From the NCBI RefSeq assembly GCF_000712295.1, contig NZ_JMKI01000031.1:160226-224225 (forward strand): a stretch of DNA of 64,000 bases. The letters run 5' to 3'. This stretch comes from Synergistes jonesii. GTDB lineage: Bacteria > Synergistota > Synergistia > Synergistales > Synergistaceae. Of the stretch, positions 26,003 through 34,567 are shown in pieces; positions within the stretch are counted from its first letter, which is position 1; every line of letters begins with the position of its first letter. The notes beneath the pieces are model-generated. The model was not told where the DNA came from, searched no databases, and saw only the letters and a program-made list of their open reading frames with translations. The position numbers were made by a program, and so were the translations under genes.

Positions 26003-26356
26003 ATGAAACTCGGTAAGACGGCTATCGCAATTTTCTCAGCGCTTGCGCTGCTGGCGGCTGGCGCCGCTTTCGCGCAGCCGCCGACGGACGTAAATCTCGC
26101 CTGGGACGCCGCGTCGAGCACGCTTTCCGTAACGGCGAAGCATCCCGTGAACGACGGGACGAAGCATTACATCATGGCGATGTACGTAAGCGGCGGCGGC
26201 AAGCAGCTTCTGGCGAAGGAGTACGGCTCGCAGCAATCGGCCGAAACTTTTTCGGACAGCGTGAAGCTGGACGGCGCGGCCCCCGGCATGAAGATCAAGG
26301 TGGAGCTCGTATGCAACATCATGGGCAACGCTGAAAAGGAGATAACGCTGAAATAG
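26003..26356 (+). CDS. Small secreted protein resembling superoxide reductase
   Basis: 117 residues with a signal peptide (cleavage after AFA, about residue 25). The mature part looks like the beta-sandwich of superoxide reductase/desulfoferrodoxin: HP at the start of one strand, KHYI eight residues on, and a C-terminal CNIMG where SOR has CNxHG. Thus two iron-binding histidines and the cysteine seem kept, while the last His is Met and the first is absent. Activity is therefore uncertain. A terminator follows directly. Confidence 0.62.
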   Translation: MKLGKTAIAIFSALALLAAGAAFAQPPTDVNLAWDAASSTLSVTAKHPVNDGTKHYIMAMYVSGGGKQLLAKEYGSQQSAETFSDSVKLDGAAPGMKIKVELVCNIMGNAEKEITLK

Positions 26357-26373
26357 CGCGATAGTTTCGCATA

Positions 26374-26415
26374 AAAAGCGCCGCGGCCGGATTAACATGG
26401 CAGCGGCGCTTTTCG
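26374..26415. terminator. Bidirectional intrinsic terminator
   Basis: A perfect 11-bp stem AAAAGCGCCGC (26374-26384) with GCGGCGCTTTT (26403-26413). With A tract on one side and T tract on the other it can serve both convergent genes. Confidence 0.85.
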
Positions 26416-26418
26416 TCA

Positions 26419-26985
26419 TTATTTTTTTACGCTTTCTTCAAGCAGCTCGTAATCCTTAGAGTTTATCGCAGCGGCGTCCGCCGAATGTTCGATGAGCAGC
26501 GCGATTATCTCGTCCACCTCATGCGTCATCGCTTTTTTGTGTATTTTTTTGAGCAGAGACGCGGGGGCGCGCTCCGCTATCTCGCACGACGCTTCGCCGG
26601 TCTTCGAGTGCCATTTCGTGTAAATTTCGACGAGCCACGCGCCTTCTGGCGATATGTCGCGGAAGCGCGCCATCCCCGACCTGTCGCCGGGGACGCTATC
26701 TATCTCGACGCCGTTCCGCGTGCATTCGACCATGAAGTCGCGGAATACCTCGTCCTCTTTGAGTTGGAAGAGCGTCTCGGCCCTGTCGAGCGCGAAGGCG
26801 AAGCGGCTCTCCATGAAGGCCTGCGCGAAGCTCCAGATGTCGAGGCGCCGGCGGCAGGCGTAGGTGAAGACCGTCGTCAGGTATTCGCGGCGGATCTGCT
26901 CCATGCTCTTTTTTGCAAGCTCAGTTTCGAGCTTCTTCGCCTCGGCGTCGTAGTCCGCGTAAATTTTCAGCGTGGATTTCAGCAT
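26419..26985 (-). CDS. Uncharacterised 188-aa protein, third gene of an ATPase operon
   Basis: 188 residues, charged and mostly helical, no signal peptide or membrane helix. I recognise no domain. The N-terminal 50 residues (LKIYADYDAEAKKLETEL...) could form a coiled coil. It starts immediately after the AAA+ ATPase stop (TAA then ATG), which implies co-translation with it and so a partner role. Its product may bridge or regulate the two larger proteins of the operon; this is inference. Confidence 0.72.
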   Translation of the reverse strand: MLKSTLKIYADYDAEAKKLETELAKKSMEQIRREYLTTVFTYACRRRLDIWSFAQAFMESRFAFALDRAETLFQLKEDEVFRDFMVECTRNGVEIDSVPGDRSGMARFRDISPEGAWLVEIYTKWHSKTGEASCEIAERAPASLLKKIHKKAMTHEVDEIIALLIEHSADAAAINSKDYELLEESVKK

Positions 26986-27801
26986 TTACCCCGCGCCCCT
27001 TTCGCTCATCTTAAGCGCCGCCGCGGCGCGCGCGTCGGCCGCCGTTATCTCCTTCGCGTGCTCCTGCGGCGGCAGCTCTATCTGGGCCGCCGATATTTCG
27101 TAGTGCAGCAGCTCGAGCGAACGGGCCGGCTCGGCCCGTTCGGGGGAACAGAGCGCCGCGAGGCGCGCCGTCTCCTCTATCGCCTCTTTCGTGAAGAGCG
27201 TCTCGGGGTAGCGCACGCGGGCCACGTGTTCGAGTATCTCAAGCAGCCGCGCGCGACCCGGCTCCTTCAGCTCTATCGACTGGAAGCGCCTTTCCATCGC
27301 GCGGTCGCGCGCGATGTAGGCGCGGAATTCTTCAGAGGTGGTGGATATCAGCATGCTGATACCGCCGCTCGTTATATACGGCTTCAGCGTGTTCATCAGA
27401 TTCGAAGGGCCGCCGCTTTCGCTGAGCCGGTGCGCCTCGTCGAGGTAGATTATTATGCTGTGGCGCTCGGCCTCGTCGAGTATGTGCTTGAAGCGCAGGT
27501 CGCGCTTCCTGCGGTCCTGGCTTATGAGGTCTAAGTTCAGCTCGACGACGCGCCGCCCGGAGAGGCGCCTGTAGCGCCCCTCTTCTATCAGGGCGGCCAG
27601 CTTCCTGACCGCCGCCGTCTTGCCGCAGCCCGCCGCGCCAGTCAGCGCGACGTTGTTCTGCTCCTCTGAGGCCAAGGCGACGGCGATTCTCTCAAGCGCG
27701 GAAGCGTCTTCCAATATCTGTTCGACGCCCCCGCTCCTGCCGTTCAGAAGGCGCCCATATTTTGCGCAGAGGGGCGGCAGTTTGCCGCTGAAGACGCTCA
27801 C
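26986..27801 (-). CDS. AAA+ ATPase of unknown role
   Basis: 271 residues with an intact AAA+ core: Walker A GAAGCGKT (about 55-62), Walker B IIIYLDEAH, sensor-1-like SMLISTTS, and arginines (RDRAMERRFQ) in the position of the ClpA/B-type finger. It contains only one AAA module with no protease-docking or substrate domain. The GTG start overlaps the end of the VirD4-like gene by 4 bases. Relatives include ClpA-, ExeA- and TniB-type ATPases, but the substrate is unknown. Confidence 0.82.
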   Translation of the reverse strand: MSVFSGKLPPLCAKYGRLLNGRSGGVEQILEDASALERIAVALASEEQNNVALTGAAGCGKTAAVRKLAALIEEGRYRRLSGRRVVELNLDLISQDRRKRDLRFKHILDEAERHSIIIYLDEAHRLSESGGPSNLMNTLKPYITSGGISMLISTTSEEFRAYIARDRAMERRFQSIELKEPGRARLLEILEHVARVRYPETLFTKEAIEETARLAALCSPERAEPARSLELLHYEISAAQIELPPQEHAKEITAADARAAAALKMSERGAG

Positions 27802-29258
27802 AGCGTCTCACCTTCTTCGAGCAGGGATTCGAGAGTCAGCTTTTCGCGGCGCTTGGCGCCCTCCGTTATCCACAGCTTTGAGCCGCCGCGGCTGCGGCGC
27901 AGCCTGGCGCGCTTCCTGACGCGCTGGCGCTCCGGCTTTTCTTCGAGCGACGCGTAGCTTATCCGCCCGTCGCGCTCGATCGCGCGTATCTCGCCGTCGA
28001 GGTCCTCGGGGCGGTAGATGACGTCGGCCTCGGAGACGTAGGCGTCGAACGCTTTGCATAAGCGCTCCTCCTCGCTCGCGTGCCATATCCTCTGCGCGCT
28101 CGAAGAGTAAAGCGTGTCGAGCAGCCTATCCTCTTCGCTCCTGCTTTCGAGGGAGAGGCGCGAGAAGTTGTCGTAGCCGAAGGTGAAGGAGAGGCGCTCC
28201 CAATTCTGGCGGAACTTGTCCAGGTAGTTGAACATGCCCCAGCGGTCGATCTCGGGTATCAGCACGACGGCGGGGCGCTTCGCGCTGCGCGCCGCGGCGC
28301 CGGCGGCGGCCGTGAGGAGCGGGGCGAAGCCGCGGTCGGCCGCTGCGTTGCCGCTCGACGCGACGAAGAGCGGCCTGCCTGCCGGCGCCCTCAGATAGTC
28401 GCCGAGCTTCAGAGTCTCGTTGCCCGCGAAGAGCGCCGCGTTGTCGACCATCATCAGCACGAGCGCGCGGAAGTCAGCCGTGCTCGCGTCGGCCTGCATC
28501 TTTATGCAGCGCTGGGTGTTCGTGTTCTCGCCGTTCGTCGTCAGCAGGCCGGCGAAGGGCGCCGGCGCGTCGCGCTCCGCGTTTTTCTGGAAGCGCAGTT
28601 CGCGCGACAAAATATATTTCGCAAGGGCGAACTCCCTCGTCAGCGGACGCCCTTCGCTCTCGGCTTCCGCGACGCGGTATTTGACCGGCAGAAGGTCGCT
28701 CTCGCCGCCTATCGTCTTGGTCATCAACGTCTCTATATATCTGTGCTGGCGGCAGAGGAGGCTGAAAAAGTTCAGCCGCGAAAGTGCGGCGGAGACTCCC
28801 TCTTCCCCCTCGCCTCCGCGCGAGGAGGCGATGTTCTGCACGACGTTTTTAGCGGTCTCAAGCATGTAGGCGAGCATCCTGTCCGTCACGAGCTTGCCGA
28901 GGTCGTCGAAAAATTTATCGTTCGCGTCGCGCGAGCGTATCTCCTGATAGAGGGCCTGCCTCACGGCGTAGGCGATGTTTTCGCTCGATATGCCTATGTC
29001 TTCGTTTGACACGAAGGGCTCGATCACGTCGGGAATTACCGAGCCCTCGCTCGAGAAGTCGGCGAGCAGTGCCTCTCCTGCGAAGCTTTCGTAGAGCCGT
29101 CCGCCGTGGTCGAAGACGATCAGCGCGGTATCGGGGCAGAGTCCGGGCCATTCGTCGACGGCGGCGGCGACAGTGGCCATCTTGCCCTCGCCGCCGCCGA
29201 GCAGCAGCGTGTCGCGCCCGCAAAGCGTTTCGGCTGTGAATTTTCCTATCTCCACCAT
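27798..29258 (-). CDS. Degenerate VirD4/TraG-like ATPase-fold protein
   Basis: About 486 residues. The order of segments resembles type IV coupling proteins. It starts with a P-loop region, here LLLGGGEGKM, lacking the usual GKT/S. Next come IVFDHGGRLYESF where coupling proteins have VxDxKGELY, and NDKFFDDLGKLVTDRML. Then PLFVASSG and VVLIPEIDRWGMFNYLDKF, where the Walker B DE has become PE. The C-terminus (about 430-486) is Arg/Lys-rich. No membrane helices. ATP hydrolysis is doubtful; the intact ATPase next door may act instead. ATG 29258 follows GGGGGAT; ATG 29273 is an alternative. Confidence 0.6.
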   Translation of the reverse strand: MVEIGKFTAETLCGRDTLLLGGGEGKMATVAAAVDEWPGLCPDTALIVFDHGGRLYESFAGEALLADFSSEGSVIPDVIEPFVSNEDIGISSENIAYAVRQALYQEIRSRDANDKFFDDLGKLVTDRMLAYMLETAKNVVQNIASSRGGEGEEGVSAALSRLNFFSLLCRQHRYIETLMTKTIGGESDLLPVKYRVAEAESEGRPLTREFALAKYILSRELRFQKNAERDAPAPFAGLLTTNGENTNTQRCIKMQADASTADFRALVLMMVDNAALFAGNETLKLGDYLRAPAGRPLFVASSGNAAADRGFAPLLTAAAGAAARSAKRPAVVLIPEIDRWGMFNYLDKFRQNWERLSFTFGYDNFSRLSLESRSEEDRLLDTLYSSSAQRIWHASEEERLCKAFDAYVSEADVIYRPEDLDGEIRAIERDGRISYASLEEKPERQRVRKRARLRRSRGGSKLWITEGAKRREKLTLESLLEEGETL

Positions 29259-29311
29259 CGCGATCCCCCGCATTTCCCGGCGGCCCCTTACGGGCCCTTA
29301 GCTCAAATCAA

Positions 29312-29339
29312 AGGATAGCACAGCGCGGCGTTTTTGCAA
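29312..29339 (-). promoter_or_regulatory. Candidate promoter of the three-gene ATPase operon
   Basis: Minus-strand TTGCAA (29334-29339) and TATCCT (29312-29317), spacing 16, about 55 bases before the first gene. It separates this operon from the upstream hydrolase gene. Confidence 0.45.
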
Positions 29340-29350
29340 ACGGCGCGGGC

Positions 29351-30292
29351 TCAGCCTTCATCGCGCGCGTGCGCCGTTTTGTACCAGAAGGCGAGCCCCT
29401 GCGCGTTTAGCGCGACGTCTAACGGAGCGGAAGCCTCCGGCGTGCCGGCGGGCAACGCCGTCCCGCGCTCAGACGCCATCTCTTCGTAGAGCCGTGAGAG
29501 CCCGACGCGGATCTTCCCTTCGTCTCCGCCCGCTGCGATCGCGATATCGACGTATTTTTTTATTCCCTCTTTGAGCAGCGCGGCGTTGCCCTCTATTTCG
29601 CCGATCTCGCCGAAATGCGTCAGGAAGACGCGCGCCGGCTGAAGCGACAAGATTCTATCTATCGTGGAGGCCATCGCCTCCGGCGCGAACTGTACCGGCG
29701 ACGTCGAAGGGAAGGCCCAGCGGCGGCCGCCGCGGTCCTTCATCCAAGGGTAGGAGATGCCGAACGCGTCGCCGGCGAATAAAGCCCGCGCCCCTTCCTC
29801 GAAGAATATCATCTGGTGCTCGGCGTGCCCCGGGGCATTGAGGCAGAACAGCGTCATGCCGCCGAAGCTCAGTCTTTCGCCGTCGGCCGGCGTGAGCATG
29901 CGTTCCCGCGGCACGGGCACGAGTTCGCCGTAGAGGCGCTCCGTCTCGGCGCCGCCGTATACCGAACGGACGCTCTCCATCAGCTTGGAGGGGTCCGCCA
30001 TGTGGCGCGCGCCGCGCGGATGTAGCACGAGCCTCGCGTTCGGGAACTCGCGCATGTAGCTGCCGGCGCCGCCGGCGTGGTCGAGGTGTACGTGCGTGAC
30101 GCATACGAAGTCCACGTCGCCGCGCCCGACTCCGAGACTCTCCATCGCGGCGAGCGTATAGCCGAGCGAAGCGTTGTTGGCCGTCTCGATCAGCGCCGCC
30201 CTGCCCTGCGACAGCAGCAGGCAGACCGAGTCGACTCCGTCGCCCTCGTAATGCGCGTCGATGCAGTATATGCCGCCTCCGCAGTCCGTCAT
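29351..30292 (-). CDS. Metallo-beta-lactamase-fold hydrolase
   Basis: 313 residues. The zinc motif THVHLDHAGG (HxHxDH) is followed by His in LNAPGHAEHQ, Asp in LFAGDAFG and a final His in FLTHFGE, a complete binuclear site of the glyoxalase-II-like group. The C-terminal 90 residues are an extra helical part. The start overlaps the pepF stop by 4 bases (ATGA), so they share a transcript. Substrate unknown. Confidence 0.87.
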   Translation of the reverse strand: MTDCGGGIYCIDAHYEGDGVDSVCLLLSQGRAALIETANNASLGYTLAAMESLGVGRGDVDFVCVTHVHLDHAGGAGSYMREFPNARLVLHPRGARHMADPSKLMESVRSVYGGAETERLYGELVPVPRERMLTPADGERLSFGGMTLFCLNAPGHAEHQMIFFEEGARALFAGDAFGISYPWMKDRGGRRWAFPSTSPVQFAPEAMASTIDRILSLQPARVFLTHFGEIGEIEGNAALLKEGIKKYVDIAIAAGGDEGKIRVGLSRLYEEMASERGTALPAGTPEASAPLDVALNAQGLAFWYKTAHARDEG

Positions 30293-32118
30293 ATCAGCGC
30301 CTCCATTTCGTCGAGCGTCTCCTCAAATTCCCTGACGACGGCTTCTACCGGCGCCGGCGTGCTCATGTCGACGCCGGCGCCCTTCAGCAGCTCTATCGGA
30401 TGATCCGAGCCGCCCTTCGTCAGGAACGAGAGATACTTCTTCGCCGCCGGTTCCCCCCTTTCGAGTATTCCGCGCGCGAGCGCGGTAGCGGCGGAAAATC
30501 CGGTCGAATACTGGTATACGTAGAAGGGCGTGTAAAAGTGCGGGATCCTCGCCCACTCCATCTTCAGCTGTTCGTTTATCACGACGCCGCCGCCGTAATA
30601 CTTCCTGTTCAGCGCATACCACAGCTCCTTCAACCCCTCCGGCGTCGTGTCCCCTCCCTTGGCCGCGCGCTCGTGCGCCTCGCGTTCGAAGGCCGCGAAC
30701 ATCGTCTGGCGGTAGACGGTCGTCCTTATGTTTTCCAGCCTGCGGTTCAGAAGGTAGAGGCGGCGGCGCCTTTCCTTCGTCTCGGCGAGCAGCCCGGAGA
30801 GGAATAGCACTTCGTTCGTCGTAGAGGCGACCTCGGCTGTGAAGATGCAGTAGCCGGCGGTCGCGTAGGGCTGGCTCTTATGCGAGTAGTAGCTGTGCAT
30901 CGAGTGTCCCATCTCGTGGACGAGCGTCATCACATCGTTTAAATTGTTCGTATAGTTCATGAAAATATAGGGATGCGTGGCGTAGCTCCCCCACGAATAG
31001 GCGCCGCTGCGCTTGCCCCTGTTCGGGAAGACGTCGACCCAGCCCTCTGCGAGCCCTCTGCGCGTCTGAGCGACATACTCTTCGCCGAGCGGTGCGAGGA
31101 AGCGGAACATCATCTTTTTAGCGTCGCTCCACGCTATATCCTTGAAGGGGTCGGCGACTAAAGGCACGTAGAGGTCGAACATCTGAAGCTCCCTGACGCG
31201 CAGCGCCCGCCTGCGGAGCTCCATGTAGCGGTACATCGGCGCGAGATTTTTTTCTATCGTATCGATGAGATTGTCGTAGACGGAGAGCGGGATGTCGTCC
31301 GCGTCGAGCGCCTCGGCCAGGGGCGATGCGTATTTGCGGCACGCGGCGTAGAACTTCGCGCCTTTAAGCATCCCGTCGAAGGTCGCGCCGAGGGTGTTCT
31401 TCATCGCGCAAAAGGGAGAATAGAGCGACTCGAAGGCCGCTTTGCGCACGGCGCGCCTGCGCGAGCGCAGATACGCCACCGCGCGCTCTTCGGACATCTC
31501 GACCCTTTTGCCCTTTTCATCCTTTATCGCCGGGAAGGCCATGTCGGCGTTCGTAAGCATGGAGAAAGCGTTCTCCGCGGCGCCCGCCATGTCGCCGGCG
31601 CGCGCGATTATCATCTCCTCCGCTTCGGAGAGGACGTGCTCGCGCCTGCGGAGCAGCTCGCGCAGCCCGAAGGAGTATTCCGAAAGCTCCGGGGCCTTTG
31701 AGAATTCTTCGAGCCTTTCCTTAGGCATCGAAAGAAGCTCGGGCGTGACGTAGCTCGACGCGGCCGCGAACTCGACGGAGAGCGCCGATATTCTGTTCGC
31801 GGGCCCCTGGCGCTTAGAGTCGGCGGTGTCCTCGTGGCTCCTCATGTTCGCGTAGACGAAGAGCTTCTCCAGCGTTATAGAAAGCTCGTCGCGCAGCTTG
31901 AACAATTCCTTCACGCGCGCCGTAGAGCGCGCGAGCGTACCGCGGAACTCCGCCAGCTCAGGCAGGCGCGCCTTGAGCGCGGAAAATTCCTCCTCCCACT
32001 TCTCCTGAGTCGGGTAAATATCCTCTAAGCGCCATTTATATTCTTCGGGGATCCCCGCGCGCTCCGGCAGGGCAGCGCTCTTTCCCAGTCCAAGCTCTTT
32101 TTTGTTTTCTTTATCCAA
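30289..32118 (-). CDS. pepF: Oligoendopeptidase F (M3 family)
   Basis: 609 residues, the usual length. The catalytic motif HEMGHSMHSYYS (HExxH) lies in the C-terminal half, followed by the downstream Glu in FTAEVASTTNE; the N-terminal PepF segment (about 110-180) precedes it. It cuts cytoplasmic peptides of about 7-17 residues, fitting a peptide-fermenting lifestyle. The start is a TTG at 32118, with GGGAGG just upstream. Confidence 0.92.
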   Translation of the reverse strand: MDKENKKELGLGKSAALPERAGIPEEYKWRLEDIYPTQEKWEEEFSALKARLPELAEFRGTLARSTARVKELFKLRDELSITLEKLFVYANMRSHEDTADSKRQGPANRISALSVEFAAASSYVTPELLSMPKERLEEFSKAPELSEYSFGLRELLRRREHVLSEAEEMIIARAGDMAGAAENAFSMLTNADMAFPAIKDEKGKRVEMSEERAVAYLRSRRRAVRKAAFESLYSPFCAMKNTLGATFDGMLKGAKFYAACRKYASPLAEALDADDIPLSVYDNLIDTIEKNLAPMYRYMELRRRALRVRELQMFDLYVPLVADPFKDIAWSDAKKMMFRFLAPLGEEYVAQTRRGLAEGWVDVFPNRGKRSGAYSWGSYATHPYIFMNYTNNLNDVMTLVHEMGHSMHSYYSHKSQPYATAGYCIFTAEVASTTNEVLFLSGLLAETKERRRRLYLLNRRLENIRTTVYRQTMFAAFEREAHERAAKGGDTTPEGLKELWYALNRKYYGGGVVINEQLKMEWARIPHFYTPFYVYQYSTGFSAATALARGILERGEPAAKKYLSFLTKGGSDHPIELLKGAGVDMSTPAPVEAVVREFEETLDEMEALI

Positions 32119-32257
32119 AATTTTTCCTCCCGACGGCTGATTTATTTGATTTTATTGCCCTATTCTACATCAATTCGCACTTGCATATACAGATTTAAAA
32201 GTGCAAAATAATATTGTACGAATGCAGGGCCGCGCTCCGCGGCATCGGAGGTTTGCT

Positions 32258-33451
32258 ATGATTTACGATTTTGATTCTTATTTTGACAGAAGGAACACGA
32301 ACTGCGAGAAGTGGGACGATCTTAAGTCTACATTCGGGCGCGACGACATTTTAGCGATGTGGGTGGCCGACATGGATTTCCCGGCGCCCCAGCCGGTGCT
32401 GGACGCTATATGCGCCAAGGCGCGCGAGGGCGCGCTCGGCTATCCGAATATCCCTGATTCGCTGCGCGATGCGGTGCGCGGCTGGGAGCGCGAGCGTTAC
32501 GGCTGGGATTTCCCGCGCGAAGCCGTCTGCTGGGCGCAGGGGGTGGTCGCGGGTCTTTCGTTCGCGACGGAGGCCTTTACAAAGCCGGGCGACGGGATGA
32601 TCATCCAGACGCCCGTCTATCCTCCCTTCTACAGGACGGTGCGCGAAGCGGGGCGCAACATCGTCAAAAATCCGCTGAAATACCGAAACGGTCGCTATGT
32701 TATGGATTTCGAAGGGCTCGAAGCGCTCGTCTCCCCGACGTGCCGCGTTCTGATACTCTGCAGCCCGCATAACCCCGTGGCGCGCGTATGGACGAGGGAA
32801 GAGCTTGAAAGACTGGCCGATATAGCGAAGCGCAAAAACATGATAATCGTCTCCGACGAGATTCATCAGGACCTCGTCTACAGCGACGCGAAACACACCT
32901 GCCTGGCCTCGCTGCCAGGCATGGAGGAGCGCACCGTCACCTTCGTCGCCCCGAGCAAGACCTTCAACATCGCCGGCATGAAGGCCTCCGCGGCGATAAT
33001 CCCGGACGAATACCTGCGCGGCCGCTATGTCTCCGTGCTCGAAAGATTCCATTTGAATTCGCTGAATATCCTCGGCATCGCGGCGATGGAAGCGGCGTAC
33101 AGCAAATGCGGTGGCTGGTACGAGGAGCTCGTCGCCTATCTCGAGGGCAACCGCGACTTCGCGGAAAAATTCGTCAAAGAGAAAATGCCTAAAGCCCATA
33201 TGGATCATCCGGAAGGTACCTACATCTTCTGGATAGACTTCCGCGGCTACGGCTTCGACGACAGATCGCTGACGGATTTCCTCGTCAACGACGCGAAGGT
33301 CGCGCTCGACCCCGGCTCGTGGTTCGGCGAAGAAGGGAACGGCTTCGCGCGCATAAACGTCGGTACGCGACGCGCGCTGCTCGCCGAGGGGCTCGAACGT
33401 ATCGCGGCCGCATTGGAAAAAAGAGAAAATAAAAAGAAAAAGGGGAAATAA
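32258..33451 (+). CDS. PatB/MalY-type PLP C-S lyase or aminotransferase
   Basis: 397 residues of fold-type I PLP enzymes, MalY/PatB branch. Visible are the N-terminal NTNCEKWDDLK and MWVADMDFPAP, which distinguish this branch, PHNPVARVW, SDEIHQDLVY and the PLP lysine in SKTFNIAGMKAS. Members act as cystathionine beta-lyases or cysteine desulfhydrases. ATG 32258 has GGAGG at the right spacing; the open frame before it is not coding. Confidence 0.88.
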   Translation: MIYDFDSYFDRRNTNCEKWDDLKSTFGRDDILAMWVADMDFPAPQPVLDAICAKAREGALGYPNIPDSLRDAVRGWERERYGWDFPREAVCWAQGVVAGLSFATEAFTKPGDGMIIQTPVYPPFYRTVREAGRNIVKNPLKYRNGRYVMDFEGLEALVSPTCRVLILCSPHNPVARVWTREELERLADIAKRKNMIIVSDEIHQDLVYSDAKHTCLASLPGMEERTVTFVAPSKTFNIAGMKASAAIIPDEYLRGRYVSVLERFHLNSLNILGIAAMEAAYSKCGGWYEELVAYLEGNRDFAEKFVKEKMPKAHMDHPEGTYIFWIDFRGYGFDDRSLTDFLVNDAKVALDPGSWFGEEGNGFARINVGTRRALLAEGLERIAAALEKRENKKKKGK

Positions 33452-33454
33452 AAC

Positions 33455-34237
33455 GTGGCGAAAAAAGAAACTCCGATGCGCTACTGCCGATTCATGGCTG
33501 ACGGGCGGGCCTACAGCGGCATTCTGCGCGGAAACTCCGTGGATATAGTGGAGGGCGAGCCCTTCTCGGGAATCACGTCGATGATACGACTCAGCTTCCC
33601 GATCGACCGCGTGAAATTCCTGCCGCCTTTCGCACCAAAAAAACTTTGGTGCGTCGGCCGCAACTACGTCGGGCACGTGAAAGAGCTCAACCATGACGTA
33701 CCGGAAGAGCCGCTGATTTTCCTGAAGGCCACCTCGGCGGTCACCGGCACCAACGACTTCATCAGGATACCTTCGTGGGCCGGAGCGATTCACTACGAAG
33801 GAGAGCTCGCGGTCATAATAGGAAAGGGAGGCAGAAACATTTCCGAAGAGGACGCCTACGACCACGTGCTCGGCTACACGATAATGAACGACGTCACCGC
33901 TCGCGCGATGCAGGGCAAAGACGGACAGTGGACGCGCTCCAAGAGCTTCGACACATTCGCGCCGCTCGGCCCGGCGATACTGATCGCGAAACGGTTGCCG
34001 AAAGAGACGCGCGTCGTTACGCGCCTGAACGGGCGTGTCGTGCAGGACGGCGCTATAGAGCAGATGATATTCCCCATCCCGCGCCTTATCTCCCACATCA
34101 GCCGCTTCGCGACGCTCGAAGAGGGCGACGTTATCTCCACGGGCACGCCGCAGGGCGTCGGGGAGATTCGCGTCGGAGACCTGATCGAGGTCGAGATCGA
34201 GCCGATAGGAACGCTGAAAAACATCTGTGCGGAATAA
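33455..34237 (+). CDS. Fumarylacetoacetate-hydrolase family protein
   Basis: 260 residues. The C-terminal FAH domain (from about 65) has GRNYVGHVKE, the metal-binding glutamates in IHYEGELAVII, GYTIMNDVTAR and STGTPQGVG. These enzymes hydrolyse or decarboxylate oxo-acids (acylpyruvase, oxaloacetate decarboxylase, HpaG-like). The start is GTG 33455 or ATG 33476. It follows the PatB gene by 3 bases, so the two are an operon, but no shared pathway is obvious. Confidence 0.87.
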   Translation: MAKKETPMRYCRFMADGRAYSGILRGNSVDIVEGEPFSGITSMIRLSFPIDRVKFLPPFAPKKLWCVGRNYVGHVKELNHDVPEEPLIFLKATSAVTGTNDFIRIPSWAGAIHYEGELAVIIGKGGRNISEEDAYDHVLGYTIMNDVTARAMQGKDGQWTRSKSFDTFAPLGPAILIAKRLPKETRVVTRLNGRVVQDGAIEQMIFPIPRLISHISRFATLEEGDVISTGTPQGVGEIRVGDLIEVEIEPIGTLKNICAE

Positions 34238-34567
34238 CGCCTCAAAGACTTTATACTACATCAACTATACAAGAGCAACGAAAAGGTGTATCCGATAGTC
34301 ATGACAGTATATTCTAAAGGGCTTGGAGAACGCGCTGTAAAATACATACTTGACGGACGCTCCTTGTATAATTGACGAAGTAGATCACACGGATTTGTCC
34401 GCGGCTGACGCCGCTCACGAAAAAAAAGGCGAAGGGCGTTGCTCTTGAGCAAATCCGCGTGACGAAAACATAAAAAACAAACGAGGCGCTCATTTTTCGT
34501 CCTACGTTATCGCATACAAGTCGAATGACTATAAAGGCGGCGGACCTTTAGGACCGCCGCCTCTTCG
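34238..34567. other. Convergent intergenic gap
   Basis: 330 bases between the FAH gene and the GntR gene, both ending here. Apart from the 81-bp palindromic repeat at 34384-34464 and a GC-rich hairpin just before the GntR stop (34536-34562) that could be its terminator, I see no gene or RNA. Confidence 0.5.
34384..34464. repeat. 81-bp dispersed palindromic repeat, copy 2
   Basis: Same length as the copy at 17052-17132 and in inverted orientation to it. It shares the ends, the inner GCGGCTGACGCCGCTCAC and GCGAAGGGCG segments and an A tract. It also lies between convergent genes. Confidence 0.75.
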
